A stretch of DNA of 62,857 nucleotides, taken from the IMG/VR virus record IMGVR_UViG_3300010293_000004, positions 1 through 62,857 of that record; one strand, 5' to 3'. This DNA is from a virus. Shown in pieces: positions 18,460-28,304 of the stretch; the first letter of the stretch is position 1; each line of letters starts with the position of its first letter. The position numbers were made by a program, and so were the translations under genes. The notes under the pieces are model-generated. The model worked only from the letters and a program-made list of their open reading frames with translations, did no database searches and was not told where the DNA came from.

Positions 18460-21400
18460 TTATGTATTTACCGCTACTAAATTCTGGTTTAATTGCGCCG
18501 CTGATATAGAACTAATCACCTCAACATTGTTAACTGTTGCTGCACTAATTAAAATCTCGTCGGGCATTGCATTGATTTGTTGTAAGTTGCCGTATAAAAT
18601 TTCTGTGCTTAATGGAACGATAATCACGCTTGAGATGTTAGGGCTTAACACTGAATGCAAGTAAGCACTTAGCTCACTGAAGTAAAACACTTCACCAAAA
18701 TCCCAATTACTTGTGTTAAAGTAGTTATTAATAGCCGATATAACAGATGACTTAATGTCGTTGTCGCTGATGTTAACTGATGGATTCTTTACTACTTTAA
18801 ACATAGCTTGCAACGAAGGGTCAGCCTTAGAACCAAAAAGAGGCTTAAACTTAACACTATTAAAAATTAGTGTGTCGCTGATTGCCTTAAAGTTTTCTAA
18901 CGAGCTAAAATTTAACCTCAACTCTTCGTTAGTCGGTGCTGCTGGTTCAACAACTTTCCCCGACATGTCTTGTATCCAATTTCTATAAGCTGACTCGTAA
19001 CTATTAATTAGTAAATACAAGTCGATGATGTTATTTGGACTTGGGTCAATTCTTCTATAACTAGGGCTGTGATGTTGATACAAGAAATACAAACCCATTC
19101 TACCTAGTCTATAGAAATATTCAGCTGTTTTTAATAACACTAACTCATTATTCTCAATTACTGCAATGTAAAATTCGTTATCGTTATTAAGGTAAAATAC
19201 CTCACCTTCGTTAACCATACCGATATTATGATTTAGTTGGCTATACGTTAAGTATTCCTGACTCACCACACCTTCTGCTAACGGGGTATCGACTATAAAA
19301 GAGTCGTATGATGCTTCTTTCTTAAAGAACACTTTTTTGTATGTTGGGGTTGTGCTATTGTCAGTGCCCGGATTAACGATCAACGAGAATAAATCCGGGT
19401 TATCTGGGATTCCGTCATTATTCAAGTCTCTGAAGGTTAACAAGATCTTATTTGTGTCTTCAAAACCATCTGATTCAACAATGTTTTTGTGTATATGCCA
19501 TGCATAATCTACACCGAGAGGTTCTGCAGTGTCGGGTTTGTTGTTAACTTTTAGAATATGTATCTGATCTCGAACAGTTGTTCCTGTCTTTGGATCAAAA
19601 ATCTTTACCTTATCGTCGAAATAAAACTTAACCGTTTTTTCGCTCTCAAGGACATAATCTAGTCCACGGTAACCAATGGTATAGTTTCGTCCGTCAAATG
19701 TAAAATACACTAACCAACTCGAATCTGCATTTAAACCGTTTGTGTTACCTTGCGTTGATAAATCAAAGTCGCTAGTAACCTTTAAGTTCTGACCTTCAAT
19801 GAACTGCCAACGTTGCGAACGAGAATCATATGTTAATCCAAAGTTCTTGAACGCTAACATTTCAGTAATAATTTGATTAATCATCTCATTGAGAAGATTG
19901 TTTTTAAACACTGGAATAATCTGATCTACCACAGCTCCGGTCGGAACATACTGATTAAGCATTATCGGTCCTGACCCATCCGAGAATGTTCCGGTGCCGC
20001 CAGCTGTACCGTCACCGATTGCTTGAGTTACTGCTGCATACAAGAGTGTTGCATCTCCTGCGTGTGTTGGTGTTCCAGTAACTAACTTATTTTGTGAGTT
20101 AAAATATTGTCCGTCTGGGGATCTAAATTTTATAATAGACCCTACACGAATGTATTTTGCATTTGATGTAGTAACATGTCCGATTTGAATTAATTGGCCT
20201 GCACTTATTGTTCTAAAGGAACCAGTACTTCCATTTGTAACCGAATTTGCTTGTGACCACATTGCGTCAGGCAATACGAAACGTTCAAACTTGTCGTAGT
20301 AAAAATGTGTCATTTCTTGCGAACGGATAATACCTAGTAACTGGTTATACACTACTCGGCTAATGTCTGTTGTATCATTGAACATAAAGTTAAACGTTTT
20401 TACAAAATGATTATAGTATAAAATTCCGTCTTCGGCGAAAATACTAGTACTAGAGTACTTCCCAGTAGGGTCGTTAACATCTAAGAATCTACTAATACCC
20501 GAGCTTGTTCGGTTAACTGCTTTTGCCTTTGTGATATCCGAGAAACTAGTAAATGGGAAGATGTTATAATCTTCCCCAGTGATCATTCTATTCTGCGTGT
20601 AGTATTGCTGAGGAGCATTTTGTCTAATGCTTTCGGCCGATTCACGACTAACCGCATTGCTAACGGTGTATGTCAGGCTTGCACGAATGGTCAGAGTTTC
20701 TTCTCGTCCTGTTCTGCTAATATATGCAACTGTAATTGCAACATTTTGCATTTCTTCTGGAGTGATTCTATGGGTGATGTTGTTGCCTACTCTGTAGTAG
20801 AACACAAAGTCTCCTTGAGGAATATTCGAGAAGCTTCCGTCACCAAACACTAGCTCAACTTGGTCATTAACCTTCGTGTTAACCTGATATATGTTTCTTT
20901 CGTTTGATTTGTTATACACCACGTTAATGCCTGCTAACGCTGGCACTGCTTTCCAAAAGTTATCAACATCGCCTGCAGAAGTCAAACTATATAACCAAGT
21001 ATCGGTGTTATTAATGTTTGGATAATTGATGCTGATCACTCTGTTTGGGAGAGATTCTGTTAAACTAAACGTAGTTGTTTTAAGATCGCCTTGTTTAAAA
21101 TGCAAAAAGAAACCAGTGTTGCTACTAGCATTTCCGTTATTATCGTTACGATAGAGGATGTTAAAAAATTGAGTAGGTTTAGGCGGAACCTCATACACAT
21201 ATGATTGATCAATACTAGTTGCACTCACTACCTCAAACGGAGTGATAGCACCTTCAATAGATGCTGAGAACGGAAATGTCGGTACTGTAGTTGGGCTTAT
21301 GTTTAGCGTGTATTCATCAGTTTGAACTCCGTTAATAACTTGTGAGTTGCCCGATTTTCCAATAATCTGACTATTAATTAATGCAGCATTTAATAATAAA

Positions 21401-21870
21401 TTAAACTGTTCTAACCAATTATCATTCGAAACATCATTCCACGAAACCGGAATGTTCGATAAGTTAAACCCGTTAGAATCGTAGATTGTTTCCGACGAAG
21501 TAACTGATTCAATTTTTAAGAAACCGCTGGCAGGTATTGCACGTTTTGGATTGTAACTGATCAATCGTGCTAGTTTAAGAATACTGTCTCGACGTTCAGC
21601 AGTATCTAAGAAGTTTTCACGAGTATTTAAGTCGCTGCGGAAAGCTAAACTTTGGCCTAAGAAGGAAATTAAGTCGATTAACGATATGAACTCGCTAGAC
21701 TCAATGAAGTCGTTAAAATCCTCTGGGTAGTACAACCGCAAGTAGTCAATCATTGACTTACGAATAGTCTCGAAGTCATAACTCTGGAAGTTGGCGTCCT
21801 TAAATGTTTGATATACTTTTTTCCAATCCTCTGCTACAAGGAGATTGTACTGACGGTTTACTGATGACAT
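18460..21870 (-). CDS. gp6: Baseplate wedge protein gp6
   Basis: A 1136-residue protein, longer than T4 gp6 (660 aa). The N-terminus is characteristic of gp6/baseplate-J-like proteins: EDWKKVYQTFKDANFQSYDF, then TIRKSMIDYLRLYYPEDFND, SEFISLIDLISFLGQSLAFR and a NTRENFLDTAERRDS helix. In T4, gp6 dimers link wedges into the continuous inner ring of the baseplate. The extra length is in the middle and C-terminal part and probably adds surface domains. It lies between gp25 and the giant gene, as in the T4 order 25-6-7. A TATAAATA late promoter lies 22-29 nt upstream of its ATG. Confidence 0.9.
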   Translation of the reverse strand: MSSVNRQYNLLVAEDWKKVYQTFKDANFQSYDFETIRKSMIDYLRLYYPEDFNDFIESSEFISLIDLISFLGQSLAFRSDLNTRENFLDTAERRDSILKLARLISYNPKRAIPASGFLKIESVTSSETIYDSNGFNLSNIPVSWNDVSNDNWLEQFNLLLNAALINSQIIGKSGNSQVINGVQTDEYTLNISPTTVPTFPFSASIEGAITPFEVVSATSIDQSYVYEVPPKPTQFFNILYRNDNNGNASSNTGFFLHFKQGDLKTTTFSLTESLPNRVISINYPNINNTDTWLYSLTSAGDVDNFWKAVPALAGINVVYNKSNERNIYQVNTKVNDQVELVFGDGSFSNIPQGDFVFYYRVGNNITHRITPEEMQNVAITVAYISRTGREETLTIRASLTYTVSNAVSRESAESIRQNAPQQYYTQNRMITGEDYNIFPFTSFSDITKAKAVNRTSSGISRFLDVNDPTGKYSSTSIFAEDGILYYNHFVKTFNFMFNDTTDISRVVYNQLLGIIRSQEMTHFYYDKFERFVLPDAMWSQANSVTNGSTGSFRTISAGQLIQIGHVTTSNAKYIRVGSIIKFRSPDGQYFNSQNKLVTGTPTHAGDATLLYAAVTQAIGDGTAGGTGTFSDGSGPIMLNQYVPTGAVVDQIIPVFKNNLLNEMINQIITEMLAFKNFGLTYDSRSQRWQFIEGQNLKVTSDFDLSTQGNTNGLNADSSWLVYFTFDGRNYTIGYRGLDYVLESEKTVKFYFDDKVKIFDPKTGTTVRDQIHILKVNNKPDTAEPLGVDYAWHIHKNIVESDGFEDTNKILLTFRDLNNDGIPDNPDLFSLIVNPGTDNSTTPTYKKVFFKKEASYDSFIVDTPLAEGVVSQEYLTYSQLNHNIGMVNEGEVFYLNNDNEFYIAVIENNELVLLKTAEYFYRLGRMGLYFLYQHHSPSYRRIDPSPNNIIDLYLLINSYESAYRNWIQDMSGKVVEPAAPTNEELRLNFSSLENFKAISDTLIFNSVKFKPLFGSKADPSLQAMFKVVKNPSVNISDNDIKSSVISAINNYFNTSNWDFGEVFYFSELSAYLHSVLSPNISSVIIVPLSTEILYGNLQQINAMPDEILISAATVNNVEVISSISAAQLNQNLVAVNT
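18465..18472 (-). promoter_or_regulatory. Late promoter variant before giant gene
   Basis: GGTAAATA on the minus strand overlapping the end of gp6; predicted start near 18459, 15 nt before the ATG at 18444. Confidence 0.5.
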
Positions 21871-21891
21871 ATTATTCTACCTATTATATGA

Positions 21892-21899
21892 TATTTATA
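21892..21899 (-). promoter_or_regulatory. T4-type late promoter before gp6
   Basis: Exact TATAAATA on the minus strand, predicted start near 21886, 16 nt before the ATG at 21870. Confidence 0.75.
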
Positions 21900-21920
21900 G
21901 GTTTTAATAATATGGTGTTT

Positions 21921-22286
21921 TTATGCTGGGGTTCCTTGATCGAACTGCATAACCAGTGTTCCTAGTTCGTCTGTTTGTTTAAAACGTACTTCGATCTGTA
22001 TCATAAGGCCGCTTTCTACCTCAGACACGTATATGTTCTCCAAAAGTAACCTAGGGTCGTGTTTAACGATTCTCGTTAAATCGTCTGCGATCAGTTCTTT
22101 TACAGCTGGACTAAAAGGTTCATATAATAGATTCCAAATGATTGTCCCGAACTCTGGATTCATTAACTTTTCACCTTTTCTAATATTAAGGTAATTGTAC
22201 AAGTTTTGTTTAGCTAACTCAAAATCAGTTAACCTAAACTTTTTGTACCTATTAACAGTGCTAAAACCTTTATATAAATTTGCCAT
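21921..22286 (-). CDS. gp25: Baseplate wedge protein gp25 (GPW/gp25 family)
   Basis: 121 residues from ATG 22286 (MANLYKGFSTVNR); the longer reading into the upstream gene is rejected because it overlaps the gp5 end. The core LAKQNLYNYLNIRKGEKLMN, PEFGTIIWNLLYEPFSP and DDLTRIVKHDPR is diagnostic of the GPW/gp25 family, related to type VI secretion TssE. The protein sits at the inner wedge with gp6 and gp53 and helps trigger sheath contraction. Length is typical (T4 gp25 is 132 aa). It is the second gene after gp53 and the hub genes. Confidence 0.93.
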   Translation of the reverse strand: MANLYKGFSTVNRYKKFRLTDFELAKQNLYNYLNIRKGEKLMNPEFGTIIWNLLYEPFSPAVKELIADDLTRIVKHDPRLLLENIYVSEVESGLMIQIEVRFKQTDELGTLVMQFDQGTPA

Positions 22287-22296
22287 AGTAATGTAT

Positions 22297-24237
22297 TTAA
22301 GCCTGTGATGTGATCGTCGGGTTTGACGCAAAAATGCTTGCTTCAGTCTGACGACGGTTATCTAGTGCTGCCATGTAGTTTCCGCCTGCTGTTTTAATGC
22401 CTTTATTCGAAATAATATCTGCTGCTCCTTGCGTATTTCCTGCAAGAATCTCATCGCGCAGCCCGTTCTTTACTAAAGACTTAGTTGACCCAGTATTATA
22501 AGCATACGAAGTGAGCGCAGCTTTTTGATCATCGTTAAGTTTACTCCATGCTTCATTACCTAGAGGCCCTTTTGCTGCCTGTTGATATTTAGGTAGGTCT
22601 TTCTTTAACAATGCATCTGCTTGTTCAGGAGTTAGCTTAGTGTCTGCTCCTTGATACGGAACTACCTCACCGTTACCTAAATCAATACCGTTTAACTTCT
22701 CATCAGCAGTAATCTGGTGGCCGTATCCAATCGAGTACTGATCTCCTGGATTGTTAGGCGGTGGCGGGTCTAAATATGCTTTACCGTTGCGAGGTAACCC
22801 CTCTTCTTTCTTAATCAATGCTGTTGTCTTATCTGTTTCTGATCCTGTGAGCATAGGCGGAGTGTTTGATAAGATCGGTGTTGGGGTGACTGGCTTTTTA
22901 GTAACTACTGTTCTTGCACTTGCTGACCCGTAAGATGTTTTGTGTTTTGAGTACGGTTCGTGTGTTGGAGGGGGTGACTTTTCATCGGGAATAGTAGTTA
23001 ACATTGCTCCATTAGAACTCCTCCACGTTTGGCCAACTTTTGCTGTTTCTGGTCTTGCAACTACTGGAATTTTTTCTGCTTCGTTCCCAGATTTTGTGTT
23101 AAGGTAAATCATACCTGCCCAGAAAACTAATTCAGTTCCTCCACGGAATGAACCTACATTACCAGCATACAAACTTAGATTATTTTCTGCTCGAACACCT
23201 ACATCCTTAGAGTGTACCTTCATACTAGTTTTAGCATACATGTTAATCTCACTACCTGCATACATGTTAATGTCTTGGTCAGCGTGAATATTAAGATTGT
23301 TTTTTGTACGAATATTAATGTCGTTGTTTGCAAACAAATTTACTTTGCCGTCTTTAGTAAACTCTGCCCACACATCCCCATTGCCGTTTGCAATGTAAAC
23401 AACTTCTTCAGTGTCGTGCATTAAGATCTGATGGCCGCCTGCTGTACGCAATCTCACTAGTTGACTGCCGCCTTGTTGGTCACCGTCATCCATTACGAAA
23501 CTGTGGCCGCCTTTACGTGCGGGAACTGTTTTTTCTACTGACGTAGTAGCGGCGTCAACTGGCTTTAGTGGTCTACCTGGGGTGCTTATTCCAAAGACTG
23601 TGCTAGGAGACTCTCTTTGGCTGCTACTTGTTATCGTTCCTCTGATTGTATCAGCTTCTAGACCTTGTCTAACTAAAATGTTTAGCTGATCTACATGCAC
23701 AGGTTTTTGGATATTTCTAAAATCGTCCCATCTAACAGAGGGTTCATGTTCGTTAAACTCTGCAACAGGGTATTGAGCTGCACTCACTCCTTGATTTGTG
23801 CCTGCTTCTATTTTTGAGTGGGCGCCAATTGCCGGAACCATGTGATGGCTTGCTGTAGATGGAATACAAGCAAACCAGTATCCTTTATCCGGATGCCCTG
23901 ACACGAAGGTCACTAACACCCAATTATCAATATCTGGCGGAACAAACCACATACCGTATGTGTTAGATGTAGTAGTGTAGTTTACTTCTTTAGGTTGAGT
24001 TGTTTGATGGGTTGATCCAAAGAACGGACTAGCATATCCTACCGATCTCCAATGTGTTGGTTCTAACTCGTTGCCGCCCAAATCCGGAATAAACACCTGC
24101 AATCTGCCACGGAATGCTGGGTCGATGTTGTTTTTTACAATACCTATATACGGTCCTGGGTCTATGCGACCAGAGGCAGAGCTGGTCCGATCATACTGTT
24201 CAGGAATTCTTTTGGAGCTAACTCGTTTATCTATCAT
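22297..24237 (-). CDS. gp5: Baseplate hub spike gp5 with C-terminal T4-type lysozyme
   Basis: 646 residues. Residues about 25-150 form the gp5 OB-fold (PGPYIGIVKNNIDPAFRGR, then VQVFIPDLGG-like and YGMWFVPPDIDNWVLVTF). Residues about 265-380 hold short alternating repeats such as VNLFANNDINIRTKNNLNIH and DINMYAGSEINMYAKTSMKV, the intertwined beta-helix needle. After a Pro/Thr linker, residues about 468-640 are a T4-type lysozyme: IKKEEGL supplies the catalytic Glu, YLD the Asp, and SIGYGH the conserved strand. T4 gp5 has OB-lysozyme-helix, so the order here is permuted. The protein punctures the membrane and cuts peptidoglycan. Confidence 0.9.
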   Translation of the reverse strand: MIDKRVSSKRIPEQYDRTSSASGRIDPGPYIGIVKNNIDPAFRGRLQVFIPDLGGNELEPTHWRSVGYASPFFGSTHQTTQPKEVNYTTTSNTYGMWFVPPDIDNWVLVTFVSGHPDKGYWFACIPSTASHHMVPAIGAHSKIEAGTNQGVSAAQYPVAEFNEHEPSVRWDDFRNIQKPVHVDQLNILVRQGLEADTIRGTITSSSQRESPSTVFGISTPGRPLKPVDAATTSVEKTVPARKGGHSFVMDDGDQQGGSQLVRLRTAGGHQILMHDTEEVVYIANGNGDVWAEFTKDGKVNLFANNDINIRTKNNLNIHADQDINMYAGSEINMYAKTSMKVHSKDVGVRAENNLSLYAGNVGSFRGGTELVFWAGMIYLNTKSGNEAEKIPVVARPETAKVGQTWRSSNGAMLTTIPDEKSPPPTHEPYSKHKTSYGSASARTVVTKKPVTPTPILSNTPPMLTGSETDKTTALIKKEEGLPRNGKAYLDPPPPNNPGDQYSIGYGHQITADEKLNGIDLGNGEVVPYQGADTKLTPEQADALLKKDLPKYQQAAKGPLGNEAWSKLNDDQKAALTSYAYNTGSTKSLVKNGLRDEILAGNTQGAADIISNKGIKTAGGNYMAALDNRRQTEASIFASNPTITSQA

Positions 24238-24240
24238 TGT

Positions 24241-27027
24241 TTACACCGACTGTAAGTTTGCAAAAGGATCGTTTGGTTTTGGTTTTTCAGGTAGACCAAG
24301 AGACTTAGTAATTGTTCTGTTGATCTGACTATTAGCTGCAACCTGAGACGCTGTGATTGGCGGCTCAATTCCCGATGCCGGGGTCCATCCTGCCTCAGCA
24401 TTGATCTTGTTCGCTTCATCTATGTGAGCTTGTGTAGGAACTGGTTGTTGGGTGTTAAAAATACCCATGTTCGTAAGAGGTACCTGGGGTGTTTTTCCGT
24501 TTGACAAATCGTTTAAGAAGTTCTTTGCCACTTCATCTTCGTTCTTAACTTGTTTTATAGTCGACGCAATATCAATCTTAGGCGGTTCTTGTGCTGGTAG
24601 GCTAACATCAGTTGCTCGTCCATTGTTAGCAATTGGTTTCTCGGTCTCTTTTCTCTGCGATTCCTCGACTTCTTTAAGTTTTGCTTCTTGATCAGGCAAG
24701 CGTATTAAATCTAGAGTCTGTTCGAACTTTCCGTTATTAAACGTGCTCTCAACTGTTAGTATCTTAAAGAACCCTTTGAACGGGCTTTCGATGTACTTGC
24801 TATCGTAGTCAAGCAATCCTGTACTATCACTAAAATCCTTTGGGGTTTTAAAGTTTAAAAATGCGTATAACTCGCCGCTGTCAGTAACTAACGACTCGTT
24901 TGGTGTAACATGTGCATCTATTACCGGAACTGCTTCAAACTCTGATCGTTTGTGCGGAGGGTAGAAGAAGTCGTCTTGTTTGAATAAGTGCGGATCACCG
25001 ACAATTTTTAATTTAACGTTAATCATGTCGCCTCTGCTATTAGATAGCAATGCGTTTCGGGTGTCGTACACTACCGCAGTTTTTGCATCTTTAGGTCCGA
25101 CAGATCCAGATGCAAGGTTTGGGGCCAGCACTTGTGATAAGACCCTAAAATTGTCTGGGCGGGTTTCTTTATTTTTGTCAGCCGACACTTTTGCTTTTGT
25201 AACTTCTTCGTTATCTCTTGACCCACTGTCAGGAGACTTTTTATTCGACGTAGTGTCTGCGTCGTCTTGCTGCACTTGATCTTTTTTAAGTTGTTCGCGA
25301 ACTAGTGTAGTCGACACGTAGTACAACATGTCGAAGTCAAGTTGGAAATCAATAATGTCGTTGTTCTCACCTGTAAAGATATAGTTATACGACTTTTGAA
25401 CAATATCGGGGATGCCGTGGTTAGCATACTTAATTAGATTGTTTGTTAACGGCCACTTCACAATGTGATACCTAAATGTTTTTCCGAACTCGCTTCTTGC
25501 TGGGTCGTATTTTTTAAGAACAACTTCCGGAATAATCCTAAACCAGTTTAATTTTTTCTTTTCTTCTAGCATTTTCTTAAACCGTTCAGCATCAGCAGAG
25601 TTTGCTGGGTCAACAACTTGTTCTCTGATGTACTCACTACCCAAAATTATAGTTTCAATAACTTGCAGTAAGTTAGTTCCTGCGTTTATGCTGATCGAAA
25701 CTTGCTTCTTATCGATCGTGCCTGGTTTAGCTGCACTAGCCTCTCCTTCTTTTGACATCGGTACAGTTTTAATAGAAGCAGATGCGTCAGTCGACATTAT
25801 CGGAGACTTTGCAATTTCTGGATCTACCACAAATTCAATGTTATCGCTTTCTTCAAAGTTTCGATATGTTTTAATTAAATCATATGCAGCATCAATTGCG
25901 TCAGTATAGCTTGATACTTTGTACACTTTATTCTTATACTCTTCAGCCGCCTTTTTAGCTTCATCGGCTCGACCTTCTTTAGTTTTGTTTTCAACTACAG
26001 ACTGTGTCCTCACTGAATCAGAGTCAACATTACCAGACAACTCGTTAACATTAGCCAACGATGATTTAGCTGCAAAAAAGTCGCCTACTGTTGAAGCTAC
26101 GACGTTAATGTTTACTGGTACTGTTGCAACAGTATTTGACATCCCGTGATGGTTAAATGCTACACAATCACACTTATATTCAGCCCCTTTAGCTGTGATT
26201 TTAAACTTCATCCCTAGTATCTTTATAGGAATGTACTTTGTGTACTTGTATGACCTTGAAGGTAAAGGAACTCCATTTTCGTCATATCCTACAAACTCAA
26301 CCTCCAATAGGTACGGCAAATCTAAATGGTTTGGTTCCGACGAGTATTTGTATTTTTCTTTAATAAACTTTGCAGTGTCAATAATTCTATTCATCAACGT
26401 TGCGCCGTTTGGCTCAATGATAGTAAACGACAACGTTAGCACATTGGAGTTTTGAGCTTGTTGGTTTGCACCGATTACCGTAAACATCTTTAAATCGTTG
26501 ATGTAAAAATCAACGTCTTGGAATGCAGGGGCTCTATGTGGGTTTCGAATTTTTTTATCTGGCGTAGTACTAGAATATCTCCCTGCGCCACCGATTAAAA
26601 CACTTTCGTCAGGAACGTATTGTCCAGTAGCTAATGTTTGTTTGTAATGATCAGGAGATAAAACATGCAAACTAATGTTGTATGAGTACGACGGTAAATC
26701 GTGTAATGGATTCGGCACACCGACTGTATTAATTATCTTTTTAGCTGGCCCAACATCAACTGTGGGTTTTTTGCTTTCGTCAACAGCATCTGGCATTCCT
26801 TCGAAAGCCGCATCTTGTTCTGCTAATATAGCGGCCTGCTCAGAAGTAGAGCTAATTCCGTACTTATTTGCGGTTGATTCTCGTTGAACCGCTTGATCTA
26901 GGTTACCAAACTCTGTGTCAACAAACGTCGATCCGCTTGGTGTTTGAGATACTCCTAAATTTCTTTTTTCAGGATTCGACAGTTGGATAACATTATCTAC
27001 CCTACGAACATCAGCTTGAGATGCCAT
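24241..27027 (-). CDS. Probable baseplate hub protein (gp27 position)
   Basis: A 928-residue protein. The N-terminal 90 residues are low complexity and polar. From about residue 110 there is a beta-rich body (SYSYNISLHVLSPDHYKQTL, DVDFYINDLKMFTVIGANQQ, NVLTLSFTIIEPNGATL). A charged linker lies around residues 580-625, followed by KIVGDPHLFKQDDFFYPPH, a hub-like element. The tail is Pro/Gln-rich. It lies between gp53 and gp5, 3 nt before gp5, so it is the natural candidate for the trimeric hub that carries gp5 (gp27 or VgrG-like). I do not recognise a specific gp27 signature, so this rests on context and general character. Confidence 0.6.
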   Translation of the reverse strand: MASQADVRRVDNVIQLSNPEKRNLGVSQTPSGSTFVDTEFGNLDQAVQRESTANKYGISSTSEQAAILAEQDAAFEGMPDAVDESKKPTVDVGPAKKIINTVGVPNPLHDLPSYSYNISLHVLSPDHYKQTLATGQYVPDESVLIGGAGRYSSTTPDKKIRNPHRAPAFQDVDFYINDLKMFTVIGANQQAQNSNVLTLSFTIIEPNGATLMNRIIDTAKFIKEKYKYSSEPNHLDLPYLLEVEFVGYDENGVPLPSRSYKYTKYIPIKILGMKFKITAKGAEYKCDCVAFNHHGMSNTVATVPVNINVVASTVGDFFAAKSSLANVNELSGNVDSDSVRTQSVVENKTKEGRADEAKKAAEEYKNKVYKVSSYTDAIDAAYDLIKTYRNFEESDNIEFVVDPEIAKSPIMSTDASASIKTVPMSKEGEASAAKPGTIDKKQVSISINAGTNLLQVIETIILGSEYIREQVVDPANSADAERFKKMLEEKKKLNWFRIIPEVVLKKYDPARSEFGKTFRYHIVKWPLTNNLIKYANHGIPDIVQKSYNYIFTGENNDIIDFQLDFDMLYYVSTTLVREQLKKDQVQQDDADTTSNKKSPDSGSRDNEEVTKAKVSADKNKETRPDNFRVLSQVLAPNLASGSVGPKDAKTAVVYDTRNALLSNSRGDMINVKLKIVGDPHLFKQDDFFYPPHKRSEFEAVPVIDAHVTPNESLVTDSGELYAFLNFKTPKDFSDSTGLLDYDSKYIESPFKGFFKILTVESTFNNGKFEQTLDLIRLPDQEAKLKEVEESQRKETEKPIANNGRATDVSLPAQEPPKIDIASTIKQVKNEDEVAKNFLNDLSNGKTPQVPLTNMGIFNTQQPVPTQAHIDEANKINAEAGWTPASGIEPPITASQVAANSQINRTITKSLGLPEKPKPNDPFANLQSV

Positions 27028-27327
27028 TTATAACCCTAAGTCTTTAATTAAATTGTCTTTACTAGGCAAATATATGCTAACTCCGGTCTTCATATCGAAA
27101 ATCGGATCTTTAATTGTGTTTGGGTTTCTTGCAGCAAATACCCACCATAAAGAAGGATCGCCGTACAAGTCAGCAGCTAACAAATCTGGGCGAAACTGAT
27201 ATATTGACTCAACTGTAAACACTATGTCAGCTGGATCTTTAGCTATCGTTCTTGGTTCCCATATATCTAAGAAGCTGCTAAATGATTTTGTACCATAGTA
27301 TGGGCTTGCTTTTGAATACTGTGCCAT
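27028..27327 (-). CDS. gp53: Baseplate wedge protein gp53
   Basis: A 99-residue protein. The segment FRPDLLAADLYGDPSLWWVF-AARNPN, then DPIFDMKTGVSIYLPS is the hallmark of the gp53 wedge domain, a LysM-like fold. T4 gp53 is longer (196 aa), so this is the compact form. It clamps the inner wedge together with gp6 and gp25. The start overlaps the upstream stop (TAATG) and the stop abuts the hub gene ATG, so all three are translationally coupled. Confidence 0.88.
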   Translation of the reverse strand: MAQYSKASPYYGTKSFSSFLDIWEPRTIAKDPADIVFTVESIYQFRPDLLAADLYGDPSLWWVFAARNPNTIKDPIFDMKTGVSIYLPSKDNLIKDLGL

Positions 27328-28244
27328 TAGATAAATCCTTTATCAAGTAATTTACCGCTTGCAAACGCATCAATACTAAAATCTCTATGGATACTTCTAC
27401 GGCTGTACACTGGTTGCAATGTAATAGAAATTTTACTTGTTGTAGGTAGTCGAACCTGACTTGTTACAACTTCAGACTTGCTTTTATCAACTGCATTATT
27501 TTTACTATGTCCTATGTTAATCGACACATAATCAACATCTGCTGGCATAGTGTGACTAAAATTTGTAAGCACACATTTAATTGATGGGAAGTATGGAGAA
27601 CCATACCCGTTTAGCACTAAGATTGGTGGAGGATTTCCTCTATTAACAGATTCGGATGCACCAAAAAACATTTTCGATGCGGATCTAAAGAAATGTATAG
27701 CTGCAAACAAATATTGTCCTTCAGACTGATTCTGAACTGTAAATTCTCCGTCAATTGTTATGGCATCCACTTCGCTTCCTTCGTACGAGAAAGATGCGTA
27801 GTTACTGTGAGTTAACTTAGTTGCTTGATAGTTTGCTTTGTGAGAAACTGTAATGTTTGGGGTGTATGGAAATACCACTCCGTTTGTTCCGATTAACGGA
27901 ATTAACGGAAGATTAGAAACGTCTTGATACAGCAATTTTGCATTTGGGGGTAAGCTGACCCGAATTCTCCAATCTTCTAGTTCTGGTTTTGTTGATGCTC
28001 CTGTAGTCGGTGTAGTTCCAGGTAGCCCGCTAACACCAGGTATGTTTTTAACAAACTTTACACCACCTTCAGTCCCTAAGGCAGCTGACATTTTTGCGCC
28101 GGCTTCAAGCCCAGCAGATTTTAACCGAGATAATGTAGGGTCAACTGTTGATGACGAAATTTCCGCGGCCTTTTTAGATATATCCCCGTATAACTCAGTT
28201 GCCCGTTCTGAGATTCGATTTCCAAAGTTTGATAAAGCTTTCAT
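27327..28244 (-). CDS. Baseplate/tail-tube junction protein (gp48/gp54-like)
   Basis: A 305-residue protein. A helical N-terminus (residues 1-60) precedes a Gly/Thr linker and a beta-rich tube-like domain beginning EDWRIRVSLPPNAKLLYQDV. Later segments VFPYTPNITVSHKANYQATK, SFSYEGSEVDAITIDGEFTV and YLFAAIHFFRSASKMFFG match tube-initiator proteins of T4-like phages. Length fits T4 gp54 (320 aa) better than gp48 (364 aa), but the two are paralogous and I cannot choose. It caps the baseplate hub and nucleates the tail tube. It is first in the minus-strand baseplate operon, behind a TATAAATA promoter. Confidence 0.75.
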   Translation of the reverse strand: MKALSNFGNRISERATELYGDISKKAAEISSSTVDPTLSRLKSAGLEAGAKMSAALGTEGGVKFVKNIPGVSGLPGTTPTTGASTKPELEDWRIRVSLPPNAKLLYQDVSNLPLIPLIGTNGVVFPYTPNITVSHKANYQATKLTHSNYASFSYEGSEVDAITIDGEFTVQNQSEGQYLFAAIHFFRSASKMFFGASESVNRGNPPPILVLNGYGSPYFPSIKCVLTNFSHTMPADVDYVSINIGHSKNNAVDKSKSEVVTSQVRLPTTSKISITLQPVYSRRSIHRDFSIDAFASGKLLDKGFI

Positions 28245-28264
28245 GAAGTCTCTCTTGTAATAAG

Positions 28265-28272
28265 TATTTATA
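28265..28272 (-). promoter_or_regulatory. T4-type late promoter for baseplate operon
   Basis: Exact TATAAATA on the minus strand, predicted start near 28259, giving a 15-nt leader containing a GAGAG-type ribosome site before ATG 28244. It drives the baseplate genes leftwards, back to back with the gp55 gene. Confidence 0.8.
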
Positions 28273-28304
28273 GACGCTATTATATACTACTATTAAAGGA
28301 TTTA

